Positions 1 to 9,067 of a stretch of DNA of 64,000 nt are shown here, one piece after another (positions within the stretch are counted from its first letter, which is position 1; every line of letters starts with the position of its first letter). The stretch is taken from contig VERF01000006.1 of assembly GCA_018882895.1 (NCBI GenBank), positions 1 to 64,000 on the forward strand. The letters run 5' to 3'. A program made the translations under genes and the position numbers. A model generated the notes under the pieces. It was given only the letters and a program-made list of their open reading frames with translations, did no database searches and had not been told where the DNA came from. The stretch comes from Candidatus Kapaibacterium sp. Lineage in GTDB: Bacteria; Bacteroidota; Ignavibacteria; Kapaibacteriales; Kapaibacteriaceae.

Positions 1-312
1 GCGGCTGTCGACGCTTCAAAGGTTGTCGTGGTCAGCGTTAACGAAGAAGAAGAGCTCAACGCAGATGTGACCATCGCTCCCAACCCTGCACAGGGATCGG
101 CGACGGTGCGAGTGGCATCAGCAAGTTTGGGTGTCATGTCCATCACGGTTCTTTCGTCCATCGGTGAGCGTGTGATGACCTCGACCAGCCCTGGTGCGAT
201 TGGCTCATGGGATGTAACGATCCAGACCGATTCGTTGGCTGCCGGACTCTACAACGTGATCGTCGAGCAAGCAGGTCGTCGCACAGTTCGTGCGCTGTCT
301 GTGGTTCGCTGA
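1..312 (+). CDS. C-terminal part of a T9SS-secreted protein (sorting domain)
   Basis: Only the last 103 codons are present; the frame is open from base 1, so the track's start at 28 is an internal GTG. The fragment has the layout of a type IX secretion C-terminal sorting domain: an 'APNPA' box, alternating beta-strand segments ('SITVLSSIGERV'), then 'GLYNVIVEQAG' and a short basic end. Such domains direct export across the outer membrane and are removed by the PorU sortase (family knowledge). The function of the missing N-terminal part cannot be seen. The gene ends 113 bases before a TonB-dependent receptor. Confidence 0.75.
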   Translation, partial: AAVDASKVVVVSVNEEEELNADVTIAPNPAQGSATVRVASASLGVMSITVLSSIGERVMTSTSPGAIGSWDVTIQTDSLAAGLYNVIVEQAGRRTVRALSVVR

Positions 313-425
313 TCGTAGGCGAGGTGTTCGATCTCCTCACGCGAGAGTTAGGGCCATTCCGTCCGTATCTGTAGCGTGACGTTTCTGAAACAACTGATTC
401 AACTGTGGTTTACAAGGAGTGCACA

Positions 426-3400
426 ATGGCACATCGGTACATCCTCACAATCATCACGCTCTGCTTTGCAGCGACTGCATCGTGGGCTGGCATCACGGGC
501 ATTCTTGCCGGTAAGGTTACCGACAAGGAAGGAAGTCCGGTTGCCGGAGCAGCGATCCGCGTGCTCGGAACCACGCGTGGTGCAAACTCCAAGCTTGACG
601 GGAAGTACACAGTCGTCAATATCAACGCAGGATCGTACGATGTACGCGTCACGGCTATTGGCTACGACACGGTCGTCAAGCGAGTATCGATCGTCGCGGA
701 CCAAACCTTGACCGTCAACTTTGTAATGAACCAAGGCGGCGTTCGGATGCGTGAGGTTGACGTAACCGCCGAGCGTGAAATGGTGCGACCGACTGATGTT
801 GGTTCTACTCGCGCTACCAAGGGTGAGGACCTCGTCAAAATCGGTCGCGATAACATTGCATCTGTACTTTCATTGAGCGCTGGTATCCGTGCTTCCGGCA
901 ACAACTTCGTTGTCCGCGGGGGCCGCACAAACGAAACGCAGGTCATGGTTGACGGTCTCACGGTGACGGATCAGTTCACGGGCGGTCTCGGAAACGTTGG
1001 ATCGACGATCTCGGCTGCCATGCCAAGCCCCCTTGCCACCGAGCAGGTGGTGGCTCAAACTGGTGGATTCAGTGCTGAGTACGGGAATGCCGTTGCTGGT
1101 ATTGTGAACACGGTGGTCAAGACGGGTCGCACGGACCGTTATGAAGGTCAGCTCCGCTGGCGCAAGGACGTTCCATTCCTCTTCGGTACGGCAGGAAATG
1201 GAATTCAGGCCGGTGCCCCCAACGAGGATGTAGTTGACGTCACCCTTGGCGGACCACTCGGACTCGGTAAGTCAACATTCTTCGTCTCAGTCCGCAACAC
1301 GTTCCAATTGTATCGTAATGCCGGTCTGCAAGTGATCGACCCAATTGGCAACAATTGGGGTCTACTTCCGAACAATCGCACATGGGCTCGCAACATCACG
1401 CCGCGTATGCGATTCCAATTCGACGACAATTCAGCACTTCTCGTCGGCGGCTCCTACGGCATGCTGGCCGGAGAGCTTTCGAGCATTGGGTGGCTATACG
1501 CCAAAAACCAGGGTTACAAAACCGACTTTTTCGGGAATCAGGTTCTCGACGCCAATGGGCAGCCGATTGGCAACGGTGTTTACGAACGGATGGCTAAGCA
1601 GCCGATTGTCCAGGAATTCACGACAAACGGCTTTGCGCAACTCAACCAGACGCTTGGTACGAACACATTCTTTGATATTCGTGCTTCGTACAATGCCAAG
1701 GTTACCGAGGTTGGGAAGCGGAAGTCCTTTGAAGCACCTGGGCTCTTCTCGGGCATCGAACTCTACCAGCCAGTTGATGAGTTGGCAATAGATGATATCC
1801 GCTACAGAGTAAACGAGCGCAATACGATTCTTGATGATTACGATTACCTGCGCCAAAACACACTCTCAAATGACGGCTTCAACCCTATTGAGCGCACAAA
1901 GCGTAATCCGATTACAGGGTACTACGAAGGCACATCCGACGCGCAATCAACAAACAACCCATTCGGCCTTATCGGATTCTTCTTCAATCACGGCAACACG
2001 GCGTCCGTTGAGTTTCGGAACGCTGTGTTCCTTCAATTCGATGGTAACATCACTCACAACCTCGAAGTTGGTGATACGCGTCACGTGATCAAGGGCGGAT
2101 TTGAGTTTCGGACCTTTGATCTGTCTCTCTATTCGAATGGGGCTCCGTGGAGCGGTAACAATTTCGCTCAGGCCTACGGTCGTCCGAACGTCACCGACAC
2201 TTCCCGCCCCAGTGGTGTTCGTAAGCCAACGTCGGCATCAATGTTTATTCAAGATCAGATCATGCTCAAGGGGCTTGTTCTTACGGCAGGCCTTCGCATG
2301 GATTATCTGAATGCCAATGCCACAACCTTCGATGTCGGAAATCCAGACTCGGTAACACCTGACGCAACGACAAAGCTGAACTTTGGACCACGGGTCTCGG
2401 TAACATATCCGATCACGCAGCGTCAGAACTTTCAGCTGTCCTATGGTATCTACTATCAGAACCCACCGTGGTCAAACTTCTTTGACGGCGTGTACTCTGA
2501 CCCGAGGTTCCAAGACTTTTTCGGCAACACGAACCTTCAGCCGCAGCGCACAAATCAATTCCAGGTGGCCTACAACCACCAGCTGAACGACGAGCTGGCG
2601 TTGTCGTTCACCGGTTATTACAACGACATTCAAAACCAGCCTTCCGTTCGTATTGATACGTTCGAGGGTCGGCCAAAGTATCAGTACGACCTCGCATCAT
2701 ATGGTACCTCACGCGGTATCGAAATGACATTCATGAAGCGTCTGACGAACAACTGGTCATTCAACATCAACTACACCATTGCAAATGTTCGTGGAAACGC
2801 AAACTCTGCCACACAGCTGCCTCCTGTTGACCCACTGACAGGAGACCTTCAGTTCCCAATCGTTGACTTCCCACTGAGCAACGACCTTCCGCAGCGTATC
2901 AATGCGGTTCTCGGTTTTGCATGGGGTAAGGACGAGGGACCAACGATTGCAGGGATACCGATCCTAGAAAATCTCAATGTGAATGTGTCGGGTTTCTGGC
3001 AGTCGGGTCTTCCTTATACACCTGTCAATATCCGTGGTCAGATCAATGGACAACTCAACTCTGGTCGCTTCCCATCGAATTGGAACACGGAAATGCGTCT
3101 GACGCGTACGATTCCACTGACGAATGTCCTGGGCGGTCGTACAGCAGTCGATCTCATTCTTGACATTGAGAATCTCCTCAACTACACGGGCGCGGTTTCT
3201 TTCTTTCCAGCAACGCGCAGTCCTGACCAAGATGGTTTCAACCTGAATCGTCGTCTTTCAGACTTGACAAGTGCTGTCTATTACCGTGAGGCCGACCCTT
3301 CGAACAAGGCTTCGTTTTCCGAAAATCAATACGATCGCTACGGTAACCGGTACTACCAAGAGCGCGTCGACTTCAATAAGGACGGGCGCGTGTCCCCCGA

Positions 3401-3506
3401 GGAAACCTACCGCGGTTACCAGGAATATGTGTCGATGGTCATTGCACGACGGGTTAACTATCAGTTCCCACGTCGTGTGTTCTTCGCCGTTTCGTTCCGG
3501 TTTTAA
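426..3506 (+). CDS. TonB-dependent receptor with carboxypeptidase-regulatory-like N-terminal domain
   Basis: Outer-membrane receptor of 1026 residues. ATG 426 is preferred over the track's GTG at 405 because AAGGAG lies 7 bases upstream and a signal peptide follows (MAHRYILTIITLCFAATASWA). Residues about 25-105 are a CarboxypepD_reg-like beta domain ('GKVTDKEGSPVAGA'). A plug follows ('FVVRGGRTNETQVMVDG', 'GGFSAEYGNAVAGIVN'), then a long aromatic-rich barrel ending in 'FFAVSFRF', typical of an outer-membrane protein terminus. Near the C-terminus (residues 982-993) is an EF-hand-like loop, DFNKDGRVSPEE. The substrate is unknown. It lies in a same-strand run with a giant secreted protein and a PorV-like protein, suggesting a shared surface or uptake function (inference). 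Confidence 0.88.
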   Translation: MAHRYILTIITLCFAATASWAGITGILAGKVTDKEGSPVAGAAIRVLGTTRGANSKLDGKYTVVNINAGSYDVRVTAIGYDTVVKRVSIVADQTLTVNFVMNQGGVRMREVDVTAEREMVRPTDVGSTRATKGEDLVKIGRDNIASVLSLSAGIRASGNNFVVRGGRTNETQVMVDGLTVTDQFTGGLGNVGSTISAAMPSPLATEQVVAQTGGFSAEYGNAVAGIVNTVVKTGRTDRYEGQLRWRKDVPFLFGTAGNGIQAGAPNEDVVDVTLGGPLGLGKSTFFVSVRNTFQLYRNAGLQVIDPIGNNWGLLPNNRTWARNITPRMRFQFDDNSALLVGGSYGMLAGELSSIGWLYAKNQGYKTDFFGNQVLDANGQPIGNGVYERMAKQPIVQEFTTNGFAQLNQTLGTNTFFDIRASYNAKVTEVGKRKSFEAPGLFSGIELYQPVDELAIDDIRYRVNERNTILDDYDYLRQNTLSNDGFNPIERTKRNPITGYYEGTSDAQSTNNPFGLIGFFFNHGNTASVEFRNAVFLQFDGNITHNLEVGDTRHVIKGGFEFRTFDLSLYSNGAPWSGNNFAQAYGRPNVTDTSRPSGVRKPTSASMFIQDQIMLKGLVLTAGLRMDYLNANATTFDVGNPDSVTPDATTKLNFGPRVSVTYPITQRQNFQLSYGIYYQNPPWSNFFDGVYSDPRFQDFFGNTNLQPQRTNQFQVAYNHQLNDELALSFTGYYNDIQNQPSVRIDTFEGRPKYQYDLASYGTSRGIEMTFMKRLTNNWSFNINYTIANVRGNANSATQLPPVDPLTGDLQFPIVDFPLSNDLPQRINAVLGFAWGKDEGPTIAGIPILENLNVNVSGFWQSGLPYTPVNIRGQINGQLNSGRFPSNWNTEMRLTRTIPLTNVLGGRTAVDLILDIENLLNYTGAVSFFPATRSPDQDGFNLNRRLSDLTSAVYYREADPSNKASFSENQYDRYGNRYYQERVDFNKDGRVSPEETYRGYQEYVSMVIARRVNYQFPRRVFFAVSFRF

Positions 3507-3523
3507 CTGAAAGGATAGCAGCG

Positions 3524-6500
3524 ATGACAATACCCACGATGAAACTTGGAGAAGCTATGAATTTCTTATGGTGGCGTTCGATCGCGGTCGCGGTTTTTGT
3601 TCTCGGCGCGGTCACTGTCTCGGCTGACATTAATCGAGACACCAAGAACCGCAAGGGCAGCGATGCCGAAGACGTGCAACGGACCCCGACCGGCGTTTTC
3701 GATCAGCAGAGGAACAATAAGTCCAAGATCGACTTTATAACGACGAACTATGGAATCTTCGGATTTGACGTTGTGAACGGTCAGGGTGGCGCATTCTGGC
3801 CAAGGGGGCGTAACAACCAGTACCTCTTTGCTGGTGGCGCTTGGTTTGGTGCGCGGAAGCGACCTCCGGGTTCTGACACGCTTCGTAAGCGTGTAATGAT
3901 CACCTACAATCCAAACTCCGGCCGCTCATGGATGGTACCGGGCTCAGTCAATGATGGCCCGCTGGTCAATTCGGCAGATGCCTTCAAGAACAAGTACAGA
4001 ACATACTTCTCGACAGATTTCTCTGATGAGACGGGCGTCGAAAAGATTAATTCTGAACTTCCGAATTGGCCGATCTGGGACAATGATGCGACAAAGACAC
4101 TCCGAGTAAACAACTACTTCGGTAACTATGTCGATAAGATCGAGGATCGAACAAGGCTGGGTGTGAGAAATGTGCCAGCATTCGTTTCCGGCGAAGATGT
4201 TTTCTGTACATACAAGGACACCGATCTTTCTCGGTACGAAGGTGGTGCCCCACGACGTAGGGCCGAAGGTTTCCCACTAGGATTCCAAATCGAACAGATC
4301 GTCTATTCCTGGGGATTTGGCGATTACGGCGACATTCTTTTCATGAAGTATCTGTTCATCCACCCCGAACAGTTTGGCGACACCCTGTATGACTGTTGGA
4401 TGGCCGCCGTGCAAGATGTCGACATTGCTTTGCGTACCAACAGTGCGGCTGGTGCTGCGAACGACCGTGCCCGTTACTACAACGAGCGTCCAGACCTCAA
4501 TCTTGCTGTGCAGTGGACAAATGGTGATCGTGGAGAGGCAGGACAGGGCTTCGGATATCTTGGATTCAACTTCCTTGAGTCACCAGCAGTTGATGCGGAC
4601 AAATTCATCCGCAACGACAAGAGTCAATTTCCCGTGTCAGAACAGCTTGGTTTGCAAACCATGCGCAACTGGCCTATTGTCGAGGATCCACTCGAAAACG
4701 AAGACCGCTACAACTTTATCTCAAGCCAACGTCGTGATGGTGACCTTGGCCCCGGAGACCGTCGTCTGATGATGGCAACGGGACCATTTAACATGCGTCC
4801 GGGGGATTCCGCTCGTATTGTGATCGGTATCGTGCTTGCTTCTACAGCAAAAGGTGGCGATGCCGACGGAACGGTAGAGGATATGGCAGAACTGATCCGC
4901 AAAGTACAGTTTGCACAGTTCGTCTATGACAATGCCTTTATCGCTCCAGTTCCGCCACGCGAAGCCAATTTCAAGTTCAAACGCACTGGTCCGCCGGCTT
5001 CATCCGTCCCGGTAGGAGAGGATGGGTGGTTCCCGTTCAATAATGGAGTTGCTATTCAGTGGGATTCCGCTTCAGAGCTTTCCGTAGACACACTTGAGCA
5101 AGGCCTCGACTTCATGGGGTATCGGTTGTATCGCGCACGTCGCACAGACCTTGATACCTTTGACACAGATTTCCGTTTGAATGCCCGTAAAGGACCTCTT
5201 GGCTGGAAACAGATCGCTCAGTTTGTGGTCCCATCGCCGTACAGCAAGTTCGGTGAGATTGTCCCTTCTGTCGAAGGTGTTAAGATCGACCAGTTCAGAG
5301 TCGTTGATGTCGTAAAGCCCAATTCACGTCGCGCGCTGGTAGCTCGGACGCTCAATTTTGCCGAACCATGGGGCTCATATTTTGCTCAGCTACAGAATAA
5401 CCGTGATCCGCGCCGTTTGCGTAACGGACAGGTTGTCTATAACACGAATTCAGATGGAACGCTTAAGACAAGCGGGTTCACGAACGGAGTTCCCAACTTC
5501 GACAAGCTTGACTCGATTCAGTTCTGTTACATGCGCAGCAAGATTGATACAATCCCTGCCGTGTCGCGTTTGAACACGGGTGCCGTTGACGACGCTCAGG
5601 CTTTGCGTGCGACCGATTCTCTGATTCGCTTCATCCTTAAGCGTCAGGTAGTCCTAGAGCCATTCCGATTCCCCGAAGTAGACCAGGTCACACTTCCCGA
5701 TGGCTCTGTGGTCGATGAAGTAAAGTTCCGCCCCTTTGAAGAGTTGAATGAAGTTCGCAAGGGGCTGATCGCACGACACATTCGTAGACTCACGAACAAT
5801 CGAACCTTCATCGATATTGGCGACGACAATCGCAATGGGACCGTCGAATTCTCTACAGATCCGGAGCGCAGTGAGAAGTTGATCAACAATGTTGATTACT
5901 ACTATGCGCTGCGGGCCTTCGACGAAGGCGATTATTCGAATGCCACAGAGTCAAAGTTGAATGACAGGGCAAACGCAAACACCATCGCGACTTCGCCTCG
6001 CGGTGCTCGTCCGGGTGAGTCTGTGCAGTTTGAGTTAACAACGGATGCGGAGAATGCAAAGCGTCTCGGAGGCATCTACAATATCCGACTGCTTGTCAAT
6101 GACCAACAGAGATTCAACCAGCTGTTTGCCGGACGCACATTGAACCTGACCTTTAACCGCATCTGGGATGGGTTTCCGTACAAAAACAATCAGAATGATC
6201 TTGTTGGACTTTATGGAGCCTTGTTCACATTGCGTGATTCGGCCACTGGTGACGAAATCGCACAATGGAGCAGCTTACTTCCACCGGTCCTGTGTGGTTT
6301 AGGACGTGAAGGTCGGCCGTTCTCGTACTTCACGGAGCAGACTCGAACATGGGTTGATGCGGCGTTCTATGATGATGGTATTGATTCCATTTTCGATCTA
6401 CGCGACACTAGCCTTATCCGTGTTGATACTGTCACGTTCGGCTTTGATACAAGCCGTGAGAAGAAGGTCCGTGCCGGATCGTACACGACAGATGTTTTCT

Positions 6501-7894
6501 GCGAAAATCCCCAGTATGCATTCGGAACCATAGGTCTGGCATTTGACTATGCGATCGAGCAATGGGGGGGTGTGTATCGTGCTGACACGGCCTACATCGT
6601 TAACGGACCAGCCAACATTGCCGTAACTAGGGCCAATACTGTGGCAGGACTCTACAATTTCTCAAATGCGCTGAACCCGGCACCACCATTTATCGAACTG
6701 CCGTATCCTGGATTCGTTCCACGAGTTCCATGGCCAATTTCATACAACAACGGACCTGGTGTCTATGAGATCACATTCAAGGGCGGTGGCAGAGAGTCTC
6801 TTACAACAAAATTTGCTCTGAACACAACAGACGATGTTGGCAAGGATTCTACAATGACGTTTCCGGATGTTGAATATCTCGAATATGAGATTCGAAACAG
6901 CTACTCGTTCATGCGTGCCGATGCGAAACCCGACGGAACAATTGATTCGGTTGCTGTCTCGTACCCGTTTAATCTTACACCGCAGTCAATCGACTACTCG
7001 AGTGTTCCACCTGCAGAACAGCGGAACTATCCGAATGCCGAACTTGTCACACCTGGCAGTTTTGCTGCCGCATCTTTCGGGTGGCGTAACTCTCGTAACG
7101 GTGAGTGGAGTCCAGCGCGTCTTCGTTTTTACGCAGCGCAAAACAACTCGGGGCGTCCGCTTGGTCAGCAGCTCCGCTACTACAAGTCACGAACTGTATC
7201 AACAACCGGCAAGGACACGTTGGACTTTGTCAACGTGATTTCAATCGGCGGCGCACAGTTTGTCCTTGATGCATCACTGCGAGGCCGCAGAACGTCGAGC
7301 AACTCGGTTGTGCCCAACGCCCCAACTACGGCGAATCCACCAACTGCTTTTCCATCTGAGGACTTCAAGCCAGGTGACAAGGTGGTGGTGTCGACTTTTG
7401 GCGGTGCATTCGGCTTCCCATTTGATAATGCAACTGCCAAGATCCGGGTTAAGCAGTACGACAAATTTGATGCTGCGACGAAGACGGATTCGTACACAGA
7501 CGAAAACATGGAACAGGTGCAGGTAGTGCCGAACCCATTCTATGTCTCGCATGAGGGGATGAGTTCGCCGTTCCAGGGCAAGATCTACTTCACGCGTCTT
7601 CCTCGTGTTTGCACCATCAACATTTACACCGTGAATGGCGAACTCGTCCGTACGATCGAACACAACGAGCTTGACCCTCTTCTCACCGGCAATACCGTTG
7701 AACGCCGTGAAAATTCCGAGCGGGCGCAGATTGGCGCAGACGTTTGGGATCTGCTTACGAGAAGTCAGCAGAGCAAGCGTCGCGCAGTAAGTCAAATGTT
7801 CATCGCGAAGATCGAAACGCCGAGTGGCGCTTCCGTTATTCGCAAGTTCGCAGTTGTTGTCGGCCCAGCCCGATTCGTCGGCGAAGGAGAATAA
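3524..7894 (+). CDS. Very large secreted protein with C-terminal sorting-like domain, function unknown
   Basis: 1456 residues from ATG 3524 (AAAGGA 8 bases upstream); an alternative ATG at 3557 has GGAG and starts directly at a hydrophobic signal segment (FLWWRSIAVAVFVLGAVTVSA). No enzyme motif was recognised. The body is rich in aromatic, Asn and Asp residues like extracellular beta proteins and contains a fibronectin-like stretch around residue 520 ('VAIQWDSAS', 'GYRLYRARRTD'). The last 130 residues contain 'VVPNPFYVSHEG' and 'INIYTVNGELVRTIEH', resembling a T9SS sorting or FlgD-like Ig domain. It sits 17 bases after the TonB receptor and 11 bases before the PorV-like gene, so the three probably form one transcript. 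Proposed role: surface partner or cargo of that system (inference). Confidence 0.7.
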   Translation: MTIPTMKLGEAMNFLWWRSIAVAVFVLGAVTVSADINRDTKNRKGSDAEDVQRTPTGVFDQQRNNKSKIDFITTNYGIFGFDVVNGQGGAFWPRGRNNQYLFAGGAWFGARKRPPGSDTLRKRVMITYNPNSGRSWMVPGSVNDGPLVNSADAFKNKYRTYFSTDFSDETGVEKINSELPNWPIWDNDATKTLRVNNYFGNYVDKIEDRTRLGVRNVPAFVSGEDVFCTYKDTDLSRYEGGAPRRRAEGFPLGFQIEQIVYSWGFGDYGDILFMKYLFIHPEQFGDTLYDCWMAAVQDVDIALRTNSAAGAANDRARYYNERPDLNLAVQWTNGDRGEAGQGFGYLGFNFLESPAVDADKFIRNDKSQFPVSEQLGLQTMRNWPIVEDPLENEDRYNFISSQRRDGDLGPGDRRLMMATGPFNMRPGDSARIVIGIVLASTAKGGDADGTVEDMAELIRKVQFAQFVYDNAFIAPVPPREANFKFKRTGPPASSVPVGEDGWFPFNNGVAIQWDSASELSVDTLEQGLDFMGYRLYRARRTDLDTFDTDFRLNARKGPLGWKQIAQFVVPSPYSKFGEIVPSVEGVKIDQFRVVDVVKPNSRRALVARTLNFAEPWGSYFAQLQNNRDPRRLRNGQVVYNTNSDGTLKTSGFTNGVPNFDKLDSIQFCYMRSKIDTIPAVSRLNTGAVDDAQALRATDSLIRFILKRQVVLEPFRFPEVDQVTLPDGSVVDEVKFRPFEELNEVRKGLIARHIRRLTNNRTFIDIGDDNRNGTVEFSTDPERSEKLINNVDYYYALRAFDEGDYSNATESKLNDRANANTIATSPRGARPGESVQFELTTDAENAKRLGGIYNIRLLVNDQQRFNQLFAGRTLNLTFNRIWDGFPYKNNQNDLVGLYGALFTLRDSATGDEIAQWSSLLPPVLCGLGREGRPFSYFTEQTRTWVDAAFYDDGIDSIFDLRDTSLIRVDTVTFGFDTSREKKVRAGSYTTDVFCENPQYAFGTIGLAFDYAIEQWGGVYRADTAYIVNGPANIAVTRANTVAGLYNFSNALNPAPPFIELPYPGFVPRVPWPISYNNGPGVYEITFKGGGRESLTTKFALNTTDDVGKDSTMTFPDVEYLEYEIRNSYSFMRADAKPDGTIDSVAVSYPFNLTPQSIDYSSVPPAEQRNYPNAELVTPGSFAAASFGWRNSRNGEWSPARLRFYAAQNNSGRPLGQQLRYYKSRTVSTTGKDTLDFVNVISIGGAQFVLDASLRGRRTSSNSVVPNAPTTANPPTAFPSEDFKPGDKVVVSTFGGAFGFPFDNATAKIRVKQYDKFDAATKTDSYTDENMEQVQVVPNPFYVSHEGMSSPFQGKIYFTRLPRVCTINIYTVNGELVRTIEHNELDPLLTGNTVERRENSERAQIGADVWDLLTRSQQSKRRAVSQMFIAKIETPSGASVIRKFAVVVGPARFVGEGE

Positions 7895-7905
7895 GGAGTA
7901 CACTC

Positions 7906-8976
7906 ATGAAGACAACACGCGTTACATCTCTCCTCGTAGGCGTCGTTACTCTGCTGATGTCGGCATATCATGCCGGTGCGCAGGCGACGATCGCCGCAAC
8001 AGATTTCACGAAGGTTGGCCTTTCCGGAGGTCAGTTCCTGAAGATCGGCATCGGTGCTCGTGCCACAGGTATGGGCGGGGCGTACTCAGCCGTTGCGAAT
8101 GATCTGTCATCCGTGTTCTGGAACGCTGCCGGCATAGCTTCGATCAAGAAGTACTCAGCTGATTTCAGCCAGACATTTTGGTTCGCTGGTATGTCGCACA
8201 ATTACGCGGCAGCCGTCATCCCGGTAAGCGAGAACTATCGACTTGCAGCAAGCCTTACCAATTTCACGAGCGGAGACATTCGTATCACAACGATGGATCA
8301 GCAAGATGGAACTGGTGGTATCTATCAGGTCAGCGATGTTGCCATCGGTCTGACGTTTGCTGGAAACCTAACAGAGCAGTTCTCCTTCGGCGTGACGGCC
8401 AAGTACATCTCCATGGGCTTCACGAATATGAATGCCGGTGGAATCGTCTTTGACGTCGGCACTCGGTACGAAACCGGTTTCGAAGGGATCGTTCTTGGCT
8501 TTAGCATCAACTCCCTTGGGACGCAGATGGAGTACTCCGGATCGGACGTTGCACGCGCGAACAATCCCGTGAACGGCGTCAACACGCAGCCGATCGATAT
8601 GCGAATGCTGACGCAGCCCTTTGACATGCCCCTTTCATTCCGCATGGGACTCTCAACGGACCTGTGCAAGGGGGCACTCTTCGAACCTGAAGTTGATGGC
8701 AGTGGCGTGCTCCAGCACTCACTGATCACGGCAGTTGATTTTGAGACATTCTCAGACGTTGCCGAGCAGTTTGCTTTGGGAGCAGAGTACACCTGGAAAG
8801 AGCTCGTTAGCGTGCGTGCAGGGTATCGCACTGGCACCGATCAATTTGGTCTCAGTGGTGGCGTCGGACTGCGCTACGTCAGTGAGGATTTCTCAGGTCG
8901 CATTGACTATTCCGTGTCTCCGACAAAGAATATTGGTATGATCAGCCGCGTAAGCATCTCGATGCGATTCGATTGA
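7906..8976 (+). CDS. PorV/PorQ family outer-membrane protein
   Basis: 356 residues. The track begins at 7744 inside the previous gene; ATG 7906 has AAGGAG 8 bases upstream and a signal peptide (MKTTRVTSLLVGVVTLLMSA, cleavage near 'AGAQA'). The 'FLKIGIGARATGMGGAYSA' and 'FWNAAGIAS' segments are characteristic of the PorV/PorQ (UPF0164) branch of FadL-like beta barrels, and the chain ends in 'SISMRFD'. PorV is the T9SS shuttle that carries cargo to the sortase PorU (family knowledge); multiple paralogues are common, so whether this copy is PorV itself or a dedicated partner of the upstream large protein is open. A hairpin follows the gene. Confidence 0.85.
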   Translation: MKTTRVTSLLVGVVTLLMSAYHAGAQATIAATDFTKVGLSGGQFLKIGIGARATGMGGAYSAVANDLSSVFWNAAGIASIKKYSADFSQTFWFAGMSHNYAAAVIPVSENYRLAASLTNFTSGDIRITTMDQQDGTGGIYQVSDVAIGLTFAGNLTEQFSFGVTAKYISMGFTNMNAGGIVFDVGTRYETGFEGIVLGFSINSLGTQMEYSGSDVARANNPVNGVNTQPIDMRMLTQPFDMPLSFRMGLSTDLCKGALFEPEVDGSGVLQHSLITAVDFETFSDVAEQFALGAEYTWKELVSVRAGYRTGTDQFGLSGGVGLRYVSEDFSGRIDYSVSPTKNIGMISRVSISMRFD

Positions 8977-9004
8977 TCTCCAGTTTCATGATCCTAGACG
9001 TTTT

Positions 9005-9035
9005 AATGCCGTCGATCGTCGAGATCGGCGGCATT
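9005..9035 (+). terminator. Strong hairpin after the PorV-like gene, possible terminator
   Basis: AATGCCGTCGATC and GATCGGCGGCATT can form a 13-base stem (one G-U pair) around a five-base loop. The T content downstream is weak (TTGTCATTTG), so an intrinsic terminator is plausible but not certain. It separates the TonB/PorV run from the next operon. Confidence 0.5.
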
Positions 9036-9067
9036 GTCATTTGAACCCCAACATGCGTTGACTAACC

